This document shows, one piece after another, positions 11,314 through 22,446 of a stretch of DNA of 64,000 nucleotides. The translations under genes and the position numbers were made by a program. Position 1 is the stretch's first letter. Every line of letters starts with the position of its first letter. Source of the DNA: Erigeron canadensis. Lineage: Eukaryota; Streptophyta; Magnoliopsida; Asterales; Asteraceae. The notes beneath the pieces are model-generated. The model ran no database searches. It saw only the letters and a list, made by a program, of their open reading frames with translations, and was not told the DNA's origin. The DNA lies in assembly GCF_010389155.1 (NCBI RefSeq), contig NC_057769.1:33217548-33281547 (forward strand), written 5' to 3'.

Positions 11314-12060
11314 TATTTGGTATTTGACTTTTGGGAAAAACAATTTGAAATTTTTTAAATAGTTAAAAGTAATAATATATTGGTAAAACTCTTCTTAAAA
11401 AAATATTAATCAATCTAAAAATAGAATAATGACATATGACATAGTTATAAGAAGAAATTGAAAAAGAGTATAATTAAGTTATATTTGTTATGTGATAAAA
11501 ATTTTAGATTAATTATCAAGTTGATTTTAGGTCGACGATATAAAAAAATTTGAATGTGTCCATTTCTAAGTGTCAAACTTGCTAAAGAAAATAAAACGCT
11601 CAAGATTTGTATGTTCCTTAATTTATATTTGTAACGTCAAAACCTTCACTGTTTTCAATCTTTGTCGTCCTCTAATTAACACACACTCAAACAGTAATAC
11701 AAAAGGGAAAAAAAAAGTATTTTGTTTTATAGAAAGAAAAGGTAGCGCGCACTAGTTTTCATCGCCATTTGGCTATTGAAACTTTGACTTATTATACACT
11801 AAGCCGGCCCATGGTTGTTTAACAACTTTTATTCATCACTATTTTACTGTTTTTACGTTGAAAATTTGATCATTATTATCTCTATAGTTTGTTTTTTAAC
11901 TCTTTTCAATCATTAAGTACACCACTTATTATGTATGCATATATCTGTTTTATATATACTTGTTATATTTATGTTTGTAAGTTTTATGATATGATATGCT
12001 CATATGTTTTGATCATGTTAATGAATTTTCAGGCAAAGGGTGTTTAGTCGGGTTTCGTTT
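11314..12060. promoter_or_regulatory. Upstream region of the kinesin gene, probable 5'UTR intron end
   Basis: No gene is present. A pyrimidine-rich stretch ending TTTTCAG at about 12033 sits 28 bp before the first in-frame ATG (12061) and looks like a 3' splice site. The kinesin 5'UTR is therefore probably split, with an upstream non-coding exon I cannot place. Confidence 0.4.
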
Positions 12061-15000
12061 ATGGATAATACGAAATCGTATCAAATGAAACGATCAATGA
12101 GTCTCGTCCCTTTGTCACCAACACAAACGTTATGGTCAAGTGAAAATTATGGCACCACTAAAGATGATAAAGATAAAGGTGTCAATGTGCAGGTTGTATT
12201 GCGTTGTAGGTATGTTTCGAGTAGCTTTTTATTATACGCTAACGACATAAATGAGAATCTCGGGTCTAATCTAAGGTTTTGTATGCATCCTATAACTTTG
12301 GTCGAAAATTTGGATATTTTTGTACAGCATCTAGCATATCATTGTTATCAATGTCAATTTTAATACGAATGTGTGGTTTTCAGGCCATTTAGTGATGATG
12401 ATGTGAAGGCGAAAACAGCTTCTGTGGTTACATGTAATGAGGATAAACAAGAAGTTATTGTTACTCAAAATATGGGTAATAAGCACATAGATAAAGCTTT
12501 TAGTTTTGACAAGGTATGGTTCTTAATTGATGCCTGTTAGTAGAGTTGCAAATGGGGAGGGAATACGGGTTCGGTTTGGGTGACCCAAAGTACATTTTTT
12601 TGGATTCTTACTTTTTATGCATACTAGTGTTTCAGATTACGAAATCTCGCAATATAAGTATCAATCCAGATAAATGGTTTAGAAGGCTGGATGCAATAAT
12701 AATGGTCTTCGGGCGACATTTGATATATTTGACTCATTTCCTTTATAGCTAACTTTTCTTGTTATACCCATCTGGCATTCTGACCCATTAGAGGTGAAAA
12801 TAAGCCAAATTGACCTATTACTAAGTAAGTGGGTCGATATTGCCATCTCTTAGTTTGATATCTAGAGTAGTAGATTGTCATTTTAATCCCTAACCAATAA
12901 TATAGTTATTTGTATAGGTGTTTGGTCCAGGCTCAAAACAAAAGGACTTTTATGACCAAGTTGTTGCTCCGATTGTTAAAGAAGCTCTTGAAGGATATCA
13001 TTGGACCATATTCGCATATGGGCAAACCGGCACAGGGAAAACTTATACAATGGAAGGTGAAGGTGGAAAAACAAAGGTCAAATTTTGTGCATTGAAGTTT
13101 GAACTTAATTATACTATCTTAATAAGAATTAGCAGAATCATTTTACGTGCAGTATTTTATTGTAAAGACTAATGTCATAACCAGTTTTTCATTTTCATGT
13201 TTAAAGAATCGATATCAAAGTTTAAGGTTAATATATAGTCCCATTGGCCTCAAAAGTCGGACTGTAGCTTATGGATCCCATGTTATGCAGAGTGGAGAGT
13301 TTCATGAAGATGTTGGAGTTATTCCAAGAGCAATTGAGCAAATTTTTGACACTCTTGAAGCTCAAAGAGTAGAATATAGCATGAAAGTGACATATATAGA
13401 GCTCTATAACGAGGAAATCACAGATCTTTTGGTTCCAGATGACAAATCCAAAAAGCCCATATCTTTAATGGATGATGGGAAAGGCGCGGTTTTCATGAGA
13501 GGTTTGGAAGAGGAACATGTATGTAGTGCAGATGAAATTTACCACATCTTGCAAAAGGGGTCTGCCAGAAAGCACACAGCCGAGACACTTATTAACACAC
13601 AAAGTAACCGATCTCACTCATTATTTACCATCACAATACAAGTTAAGGAACACACTTTAGATGGGGTGGAGGTAGTGAAATGTGGAAAGCTAAATCTTGT
13701 GGATCTTGCTGGTTCAGAAAACATCTTACGTTCTGGTGCAAGGGAGGTATAATATAGTTCCTTGATAGTTATATGCCAAAAAATTGAACTTTGACTTTTG
13801 AGGTCAACTGTTTGACTGTATGTTCATGGCAGGGAAGAGCAAGGGAAGCTGGTGAGATAAACAAGAGCCTGCTTACACTCGGTCGTGTTATAAATGCACT
13901 TGTTGACCACTCAGGACACGTCCCATATAGGTAACACTTCTCTTTAACAAAGATTACTGTGTTAAATGCAAATATGTGGTATTATATATGGTAAACTTAA
14001 GGGAAAAATTCATAAAAAGGTAACCTATTTATATGAATTTTTCTATTAAAGGTAATCCATTTTGTTTTCGTCTAGATCATATTTTCAAAAAATTCCTAAT
14101 AAAGGGTATCTCGTTAGTTTTTGACAGACTGAGCTCGTTAAGTGCCATGTCATCGATGCCACGTCATCACTTTTGCTGACGTGGCACTTGACTTGACTTT
14201 GACCGGTCAAAGTCAAGTGCCAAGTCAGCAAAACTGATGACGTAGCATCAATGATGTGGCACTTCACGAGTTTCATCTGTCAAAAACTAACGAGATACCC
14301 TTTATTAGGAATTTTTTGAAAATAGGATCCTTTAAATAGACGAAAACAAAATAGGTTACCTTTAATAGGAAATTCGTGTAAATAGGTTACCTTTTTATGG
14401 ATTTAACCCTAAACTTAATAGTAAAATACATCAGGGACAGCAAGCTAACAAGGCTATTACGAGACTCATTAGGAGGGAAAACAAAGACATGCATTATAGC
14501 TACCGTGACACCTTCAATCCATTCTTCAGAAGAAACACAAAGCACACTTGATTATGCTTACAGAGCTAAAAGCATTAAAAATAGACCAGAGGTAATTTTC
14601 CTTGCTAAATATACGAAATTTGGCCCGTTTCAACACCATATAATTTTCCATCACTTAAATACTTCAGGTTAATCATAAGGTGACAAAATCAGTAATCGTC
14701 AAAGAACTCTACTCTGAAATTGACAGCCTTAAACAAGGTAAAACAATTTTCTCTTTGAGTGTTGCTGAGAATGAATAGTGGAATAATTCTTTGTACTTCC
14801 TCTCACCAGAATTGCATGCTACGAGACAGAAAAATGGGATATATGTACCAAGTGATCGATACCTCACTGAAGAAGCTGCCAAGAAGGTTTACCTTCATAT
14901 TAGTTTTCTTAAATTCTATCTCAGAAAATCTCTCTGTGTGACATGGGGGGGGGGGGGGGGGGGGGGTCTGCGATTTTCATGGATGGGGTAACATGAACTC

Positions 15001-18000
15001 CATTTGTGTATAAAGCTAACCTTTTCGTCATTGTCTTGTAGGAATTGACCGAAAAGTTAGAGTTACAATGTAAGGTAAACAACTTATTTCTTTAATAATG
15101 GTATATATTATTCATTCTCATCATACTTCCAAACACTGAAAATAGATTGTTCTATTTAGGAACTAACGAATCTTCAAGAACTCTTGTATCATCAGCAAGA
15201 GTTGACTTCAGAGCTAAATCAAAAACTTGTGAACACTGAGGTTAGATCGTTGTTAAATGATTTAGGTTCTCTCCCTTTTAGACCACATAGCTACCTACTG
15301 TATCTATTTTACTATAAGTCTCAAAAGTTTTATATGATATATATGATCTTTTCACTTCAGAGAATTCTCCAAGATAGTAAGAAAGATGTCTCCAATCTAC
15401 AAGATAAACTTAGACAGGCAAATGAGACGACAAAAGAGAAGGAATATCTTATACTCAATCTTCTTGGATCAGGTGAGTTAAGTTATTGTAGTATATATGA
15501 CCAGGTAGAGGTGGAATTTTCGACCCATATACTTAAAAATGTTATACATCAGTTTCAACCTTAACCAGGTCAAACGGACTGAACGGGTCAAACGGGGTGA
15601 CACCGGAAGTGTATATTCATTATTCAATACATACAAACTCTTAATTATCATTATCATAATATATTATGTATGATCATATTAAATGCATTGACTAATAGTA
15701 ATTTAAATATAAAAAAACACACTAATGTGTGTACAGGTCAACTGAACTGGGCCTACTAAAAATAATATGTTTTTGTCCAAACATGCATTGACCTGTTATC
15801 CAACTTGCCCATATTGCCACTTCTACGGACAAGTAGCTTCTATTTTCTGACAGTTTCTCTATTGTCTAGAACAAAAACTCACTAAAAGAGCGGCTGAGCT
15901 TCATAGTGAGGTTGAGAATGCAACATCAGAGGTATCCAGCTTGTTCGCGAAAATTGGTTTGTAACTATTTTTTTAATAAACTTAAGTTCTCTATATGGGT
16001 TTGACATAAGAATTTCCTCTGAAGTATAATAAAATTTAACTTTTTGTGTGATAGAGCACAAGAACCACCTAGAAGATGGAAATAGAATGCTAATCCAAAG
16101 CTTTCAGATGCTATTAGCTCAACATCTTGAAGCTCTTCACAAGATTATTGTTTCTTCTGTAACACAACAGGAGCTACTACGAAATGCAATGGAGGAACAT
16201 ATGCAATTATTTGTGCCGGAACAAGATAAGGTAAAGTATATAACTTTTATATCTAACTTATGCACTATCACGGGCTAGGATTTCGGACTATGGCATACAC
16301 TACCGGTACTTTATTTCATGCGTGCACTGCAATTACCTTTTTTAAAAAAACTTTCTATATATATAGTTCAATTGATTAAAGTAACTATAGAAATCATCAA
16401 GTAAACTATTAAAATGGCATGTATGAACTCGATTTTTTTATTATTATATGTATAGGCTACTGAAGGACTTCAAACTTCTGTAAAAAAGATGAAGGATGTT
16501 TTGTCTGGTGGTATCAACTCTCTGGTTCAACTAGCTACCGAACTCACTGGAAACTCTGAGACAGCACTTGGTGACATAAATACTGAAGTTAACGAGCATT
16601 CCTCTGCCCTTGCAGAAGTGAGTAAGCTAATTTTGCTTAATTCATTAGCAGATTAAAGACTTGATTGCTTATGCTTTCAAATGAATTTAATTGATGATTA
16701 TTATATGCGTTATGCAGCTTATAAGAGGAGCTTCAGTCAAGGTTGGTGACATATTTCATGATTTGCATAGTAACCTCAAGGACCAGGAACAAAGTATTGC
16801 CGCGTTTTGGAAACAGCAGCACGAGGTACATAAATAACTATTTGTCAAATATCTAAATATGTTTGACTGTTACTAAATTGGAAGATTTTTCGATAAAGTT
16901 AATGCAATCGGTAGTTTGTTATTGAACATGAAAACAAATTATCTCTTTTATAAATATAGATCATCATTCTGATCACAGAATTTACTTTAGTATTTAATTC
17001 ATTTTGAGCCGTGATTAAAAGAGCTCCTCATTTTAACTTTGGCCGAAAACCATTTTGCCCACGATACCTGAGTTACCCAACCTGCCTATTTTGCCATCTC
17101 TAGTTTCTGCTGATGAAAATTGTTAGGTAATTTTATTCTGAATATTTGCCAAAAAAGGATGTGTTGCAATAAAATGTGATATTCAAAAATGGATTATTGC
17201 AATCATGTTCACAGAGGGGATATTAACATTGGGTTCCAAAACACCCGTCACCTCACATTAATACTCGCTATTTGTTTGGTAACCAGTGCCAGTTGAGAGC
17301 ATATCAGACAACTCAATCTGCATCTAGTTGTACAGTGAATTTCTTCAAGACGATGAGCAATGACATTTTCATTGTAAAGGAAATGGTGGAAGATGCACGA
17401 TTGATATATGACGAGAAATTAAGTGAATTTACGGAAAAATTTGAGGTCTTCTTTACTCTCTATTAGTCTATCACATCTAAAAGTTTTCCTTTTTCATCTG
17501 TTTATTACAAGCAATATTTATCTGTCTTACATTGCTTTGCAGGACTATGCCAAAGATGAAGACAAACAACTATTAGATAAAATGGCAGAGCTTTTAACAA
17601 GTTCAAATGCTAAGAAGAAGCAACTGGTATGTAACTTTTTTTTTGACGGTTTTGTATTTACCTATTGAAACTGATTTGATTATAGGGGTCAAGTGCTTTG
17701 TTTCAGATAATTAGCATCATAGCAGCAGAAAAACACTGATTATCTAAGTTTCTAAAACAGATTTACCTATTTATTGCTTCTATTAACCATATCTGTGAGA
17801 ATGACTATGTTAACTCCCTTTACACAAGATGCATATCCAATTTTTTACTGAAAGATCTTATAGTCATTCTATCTAGTGATTTGTTCAAATAACGAAAATA
17901 CATCGAAAAGCAGCCCACTCTCAGGTTCTCATTATTCTGTATTACATAATCACTTCCAAAAGTCAAATCTGAACACCCCCTTAGGTTCTAATAGGCTGCT

Positions 18001-20031
18001 ATAGTTGGATGAAATGTTAATCTTTTTGCTTTCGTAAAAACTGCTGCAATGTATGATAGATTCAAGCAGAAGTAGATGCTATTCGAAGTGATATTGGCAA
18101 CAAAACTTACATGATTGATCGCAAAGTGTCAAACATGAATGTTCTTACTTCCTCCACACATGATGAATACACAAACTTCTTGGGAAGACAAGAGAGTAAT
18201 TACATCGAGGATAAAAAGGCGACCCAAAATGGGAAAGATGAGTTGACAGCCATACTCCAAAACTGGTAAAGAAGTTCATGCATCATAACTAAATCTATTA
18301 GAGATATTAGAGGTCTTAGTTTGACCCGTTTTGGTTATGATCTATATTTTGTGGGTCAAAAGGGTCAAGTATTTAATGAAAAAGGAAATGGGTCAGATAC
18401 TCAAAAGGGCGAACATTTCAAAGTGGTTGAAAGTCATCGAGATGTATTTAGCACATTGTTCATTTATAAAAGTAAAAATGTAAGGTCAAGAAATGTGTTT
18501 CTGGGTCTTTTTGAATAGCACCTGTAAAGCGCCATTTTGACTCATTACATGACCCGCCCATGTTACAAACTCAAGTAAATATATGTATGCATATTTAAAT
18601 TTATAACCTATTGCATCAAATTGAAAAGGATGACTATGGCAAAAACGGGTGATGAAAGGTGGAGGCAAGTTCAAGAATCCCTAAGCAACCTACAGAAAAG
18701 GCATACTGAATCTGTGGATGCCACAAGCAAGTAAGTTACAAAAGGTTACTCGTTTGACTTTTGAAGTCAAATATTACTGTTTAAAACTCTGAATATATAC
18801 TAGATAAATTAATATGGATGATTTCAACATCAGGGTCTTTGTATTTCTATATCTGGTAGAAAAACCTATTATGGTTTTCAAAATAAAGTCTTGCAAATAT
18901 ATCCAAGTTTTGACCTTGTTTGAACTGACTGACCTTTTTTACATCCGATAATGGTTTCCTTCTGTTTTTTACATGATTTCCTATTGTAGGGATGCCCTTG
19001 AAAAGAACAAAGCAGTCTACACTCGGCTGTCATCCACTGCCTCATCAACACTTGAAGATGTAAATCATGCCCACAGTAGTTCTCTCACATCCATTGAATG
19101 TAAGTCATGTTTATGTTCCACATATAGTTTTTTCGTTCCACAAAAAGTACCAAATATTCCCATTTTGCGGTTGCCTGATGGTCACTGCTATGTTTTGCTT
19201 TTGGAAAGTTTGATCTCAAGTTTATGATTTACCCATAGTAAACACTACTCATACAGTATCATTTATTCTGTTACATATCTTTCATATGGTCTTTAGTCTG
19301 ACTTGACGAACTTTAAATTTTTAAATTTCGTTCTATTCACTACTGATAACGGAGTGGTTTAAGGGACTTGAAAGTTAAGTCTATATATATCCATGCAAAC
19401 TAATTGTATTCAACAATTTAGATTATAGTTCTACTGATATTGTTATTCATTACTAGTCGGTCAACCTGACCTGGCCCTGTCTGAACCCAACTAAAAATGA
19501 CTGTGGCAACCTAAACTAAGTTTTAACCCGTTACGGATCCTGACAACTGTAAGTTTTATCATCTTATCAAAAGTTTTTTGTACTCTTTTGGAATCCTTAT
19601 TGAACCTTACCATATATTACCTTCTGCAGATCTTATGAGACTTAACCATGAAGAAAAAGAGGGGATCAGTTTACTAACCGCACATCCTCATGAAACCATG
19701 AATGATATGGAAGCGGCTCACTCTGCCAAAATAATTGATATCTCGAAAGATGCTGAAAAGTGCTTGATAAATGAATACACGGTAATAACAAAATCAAATA
19801 CTTTATAACTTATGGAAAAATACTCCTAAGTTTCGTGTTTTAAACAAGCAGGTTGACAATTCTTTGTACTTGACACCAAATGTCTGTAAATTATTAAGCA
19901 AAACCAACACCGAAGAACTCAAGACTCCACCATTTGAGGTGTTGCTAGATTCATATCGAAAAGCTCAAACTGGGAAGCAAGAAAATGGAGATTTAAATGC
20001 ATTTCCTTTTGGAATTATTAACGGGGGTTGA
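12061..20031 (+). CDS. Kinesin-5 (BimC/Eg5-type) motor protein, 1015 aa, 22 exons
   Basis: Kinesin-5 motors form bipolar homotetramers that slide antiparallel microtubules in the spindle and phragmoplast. Exons: 12061-12209, 12384-12513, 12918-13076, 13291-13746, 13833-13930, 14435-14591, 14668-14737, 14810-14886, 15042-15074, 15160-15240, 15361-15472, 15870-15956, 16055-16230, 16456-16617, 16718-16825, 17287-17445, 17543-17626, 18060-18265, 18629-18730, 18990-19099, 19630-19781, 19852-20031; total 3048 nt, all in phase. The motor domain spans about residues 50-383, with P-loop GQTGTGKT (128-135), switch I NTQSNRSH (248-255) and switch [11 protein letters not shown] (282-290). A neck and long coiled-coil stalk follow. 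The C-terminal BimC-like box [12 protein letters not shown] carries the conserved Thr-Pro at 981-982. Oddities: Asn replaces the second Ser of the switch I SSRSH motif, and HWT replaces the usual NCT before the P-loop. ATG at 12061 is the first in-frame start before the conserved KGVNVQV block. Motif positions were read from the spliced frame. Confidence 0.9.
12541..12851. mobile_element. hAT-like MITE remnant in kinesin intron 2
   Basis: The left end TAGAGTTGCAAATGGG and the right end ATTGCCATCTCT are imperfect inverted repeats, and the interior holds GGGTGACCC and TGACCCATT motifs. Copies with the same ends occur in several introns of this window (15506-15825 is the clearest). The element sits within intron 2 (12514-12917). 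Confidence 0.5.
13999..14410. mobile_element. 412-bp near-perfect palindromic MITE in kinesin intron 5
   Basis: The sequence is a long inverted repeat centred at about 14204 on CTTTGACCGGTCAAAG. The outer arms pair AAAAAGGTAACCTATTTA with its complement near 14383-14400, the middle arms pair AAAGGGTATCTCGTTAGTTT with its complement near 14280-14305, and the inner arms pair GTGGCACTTGACT with its complement. It lies entirely within intron 5 (13931-14434). No coding potential. The transcribed hairpin could be a small-RNA source (inference). Confidence 0.8.
14945..14966 (+). repeat. Poly-G tract, 22 G
   Basis: An uninterrupted run of about 22 guanines lies in kinesin intron 8, flanked by ACAT and TCTGCG. 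It is outside all exons. Such runs are rare in plant introns and are hard to sequence, so the exact length is uncertain. G-quadruplex formation in the nascent RNA is possible. Confidence 0.9.
15506..15825. mobile_element. hAT-like MITE in kinesin intron 11
   Basis: It begins TAGAGGTGGAATTTTCGACC and ends with the inverted counterpart GCCCATATTGCCACTTCTA. The interior includes GGTCAAACGGGGTGAC and ACCTGTTATCCAACTTGCCC. It sits wholly within intron 11 (15473-15869). No coding capacity and no clear 8-bp target duplication; the superfamily call rests on the short terminal sequence only. Confidence 0.55.
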
Positions 20032-20620
20032 AGATTGACAGGTTTAAGGCTTACAGCGATAAGAAATACAGATAAAGCAGTACAATGTGCTCAGTCAACT
20101 GAATCGACTTTGTTCTTCTAGTTTCTGCAAACATAGGATAAAACAGTACAATGTGCTCATTTCACGTACATTGACACGGATACATGTATTGCTGACTTCG
20201 GAAACTCAGCATGAGAATTGTGTCATTTGAATTTTCACATCAACTAAGCATGCAAATATTACATGATGTATACCTAGCGTAGCATTAATTGTATCCGTGA
20301 TTCCTCAATACGATATACCCAAAGGTAAAGAATTTGTTCTCAATGCATACAAGTTTAAGATTATGCTATGTCAAGGATTATCTAACTACTCTACATAGCT
20401 TAATTATTATAAGTGTGTTGTGACCTTAGGTCAGTGATTATGAAAAAGGTAAACGGCAGTTGTCAGGGAGCCTAGTGGAGTAGTGGGTTTTTCTTTCGGC
20501 ATTGTTGCTCAGCTCGTGATAGCGGAATTGGTTTAGACAACCGACTTTCTGCTGTTGAAATGAAAAAAGAAAAGTTAACGGAGTGCAGCCTAACTAGCAC
20601 TCCCATAACCATTTTCAGTT
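20032..20620. other. Kinesin 3' flank
   Basis: Presumptive 3'UTR and downstream DNA of the kinesin gene. The phrase AAAGCAGTACAATGTGCTCA is nearly duplicated at about 20073 and 20142, pointing to a small tandem duplication. No gene is seen. Confidence 0.4.
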
Positions 20621-20623
20621 ATT

Positions 20624-20770
20624 CCAAGAGGGGGAGTGATATATCTACAACAAATTTTGGTTATTTACAACAATGCGTGCTTTACATAGTTGTACACTGT
20701 GTAATAAAATATGTATTTTTGTTGTACATCGCTAAAAGATGTTGTAGATATATCACTCCTCTTCCAAAAG
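20624..20770. mobile_element. MITE with ~22-bp terminal inverted repeats
   Basis: The left end AGTGATATATCTACAACA (from about 20634) is repeated in inverse at the right end (TGTTGTAGATATATCACT, about 20738-20755), with GGGGG/CCTCT-type extensions outside. The interior is AT-rich with TTGTACAC and TTGTACATCG phrases. A 75-residue open frame across it is an artefact of the repeat. Target duplication is not clear. Confidence 0.65.
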
Positions 20771-21261
20771 GCATTGCACCCGGATGAATTTAAATTTATA
20801 AAACTTTTTAGAGATTTAAATGATGATGTAACTTTCAACATTCATAGTATATTACGCAAAATAAATAAATATAATATGTTGCACCTATAATGTAATCATA
20901 ACTTTACAACAACAATCATTCTCAATCCTGTAATAAATAGATTAAAGTTTATAATTTTCATTAATGTGACAAAAGTAATAGATGGAATATATAAAGTGTC
21001 AATGTAGCCATTAAGTGTTGAATAACCTAATAATATCTTGATGGTATAATAAGACTTAAAATTATAAGGTTCTAGATTTGAATTCCTTCTCTGTATGATC
21101 TATCTAAATTTATCATTCAAAAATAAATAATCAAAACAAAATGAGTAACAACAGGTGAAAGGAAAATACACTAAAACCTCACATCAAGCTTTTATTTTTA
21201 CTTTTGCATACCTTGTGCCTAAATAACTCGAAATCATGAATTAGACATGTGACATTAAAAT

Positions 21262-21440
21262 GAATGATGTTGGTGTAGTGGTTTAGAGTTTCTCTAGTGA
21301 CCTACAGGTCTCAAGTTCGAATCTCCAATCTATCAATTTTGAGATACCTAACTTTAAGTTTGAGGGGCAGATTTTAACCCTATTAATAGTCCCCATTAGG
21401 TATTTTAAATAAGCATTTCTACTTATGGAAGCTCTCTAAC
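21262..21440 (+). repeat. tRNA-derived SINE
   Basis: An A-box-like GGTGTAGTGGTTTAGAG (about 21271-21287) and a B-box-like GGTCTCAAGTTCGAATCTCC (21307-21326) are spaced as in a tRNA gene, but the sequence cannot fold as a full tRNA. The downstream body runs through CCCCATTAGGTATTTTAAAT. This is the structure of a plant SINE with an internal pol III promoter. Ends are approximate. Confidence 0.55.
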
Positions 21441-21464
21441 GCGTACCCGGTCATTTTAACAAAA

Positions 21465-21600
21465 ATGATTGGTTGATATTTGAGGAGAGAGAAAGAGTGT
21501 TATGTAAATATAAAATCGATATATGGGCATTTTGGGAAAGTATATGTTGAAACTTAAAATGTAAACAGGAAAAATCTGCTTTATAATATTATTAGGGGGT
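21465..21600 (-). mobile_element. Helitron remnant related to 10094-10545
   Basis: The sequence TGATTGGTTGATATTTGAGG onwards, and the right-hand GAAAAATCTGCTTTATAATA, match the 5' half of the minus-strand Helitron at 10094-10545. The 5' terminal TCTATACTA is not intact and no 3' hairpin is seen, so this is a fragment. Confidence 0.5.
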
Positions 21601-21732
21601 ATATGGGAAACTATTTAGTAATATGAGGGGCATTTATGAATATATATTTTCATTCTAATCTACGGAGTAATTAACTAATTAATACGGCGTAATTACTTGG
21701 AGATCACGATTTATTAAACCTAGAAAATTAAA

Positions 21733-21740
21733 TATAAATA
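21733..21740 (+). promoter_or_regulatory. TATA box of the eIF5B-like gene
   Basis: TATAAATA lies about 100 bp before a probable 5'UTR splice donor (GAG|GTAACA at 21837/21838). The matching acceptor is TTTCAG at 22446. A TATA box plus a UTR intron indicate that the copy arose by DNA duplication with its promoter rather than by retroposition. Confidence 0.45.
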
Positions 21741-22446
21741 CCCGTGTTCTCCCAAATATTAGGTTTCTGTCCTCGACTTCATTGTTTCTACGAAGCTTAC
21801 GAAAACCTTGAATTCACTGCCGTTATCAGCCATTGAGGTAACACTTTTATAGATTATTTTTTTCCTTTTAAAGTAAAAGTTTATGCTAATTAATATGAAA
21901 GATACACGATCGATTTGTAGATATAGTTCCGCCGTTTACTAATTATGTATATATATATATATCATCCATGTAATTATATGTTTGTTAATTACTTCTTTTA
22001 CTAAATTGGACTTTTATGTATGAATTAGACTAAGTTGATGCTGTGTTTTTATTTTGTAAAAAGAGTACAAGTCTATTGATAGATGTTTTGTTCCCTTATA
22101 TTTTTTTATTTATTGAGTAACTTTAATATTGTGAGAATAGTTTATTGAGTAACTTTAGACATAACTCTGTAAAAATTATGTCATGTACTGTGAACCCAAG
22201 GAGTTTGATGGCTTAAAAGTAGTTCATCATTGTCATTATATATACTATATGTTGAGCTTATAACATAAATTAAATCTTTATGAGTTAGTTGTATAGAAAA
22301 CCAGGGATTATATTATTGGTTATATCATTTTCTTTAAACAGCCAAATTATGAAGCAATTTCTGTTTGGGATATAAAGGCACGGAACCGCTTAGTCCCGTG
22401 TATCACTTTTTTTTTTTTCTAAGATTTTGTTATCTTATTGTTTCAG

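Noticed and set aside
14085..14276. 63-aa minus-strand ORF rich in TWHLT repeats
   Set aside because: Produced by the palindromic MITE in kinesin intron 5.
20560..20787. 75-aa ORF
   Set aside because: Covers the 20624-20770 MITE; its inverted repeats create the frame.
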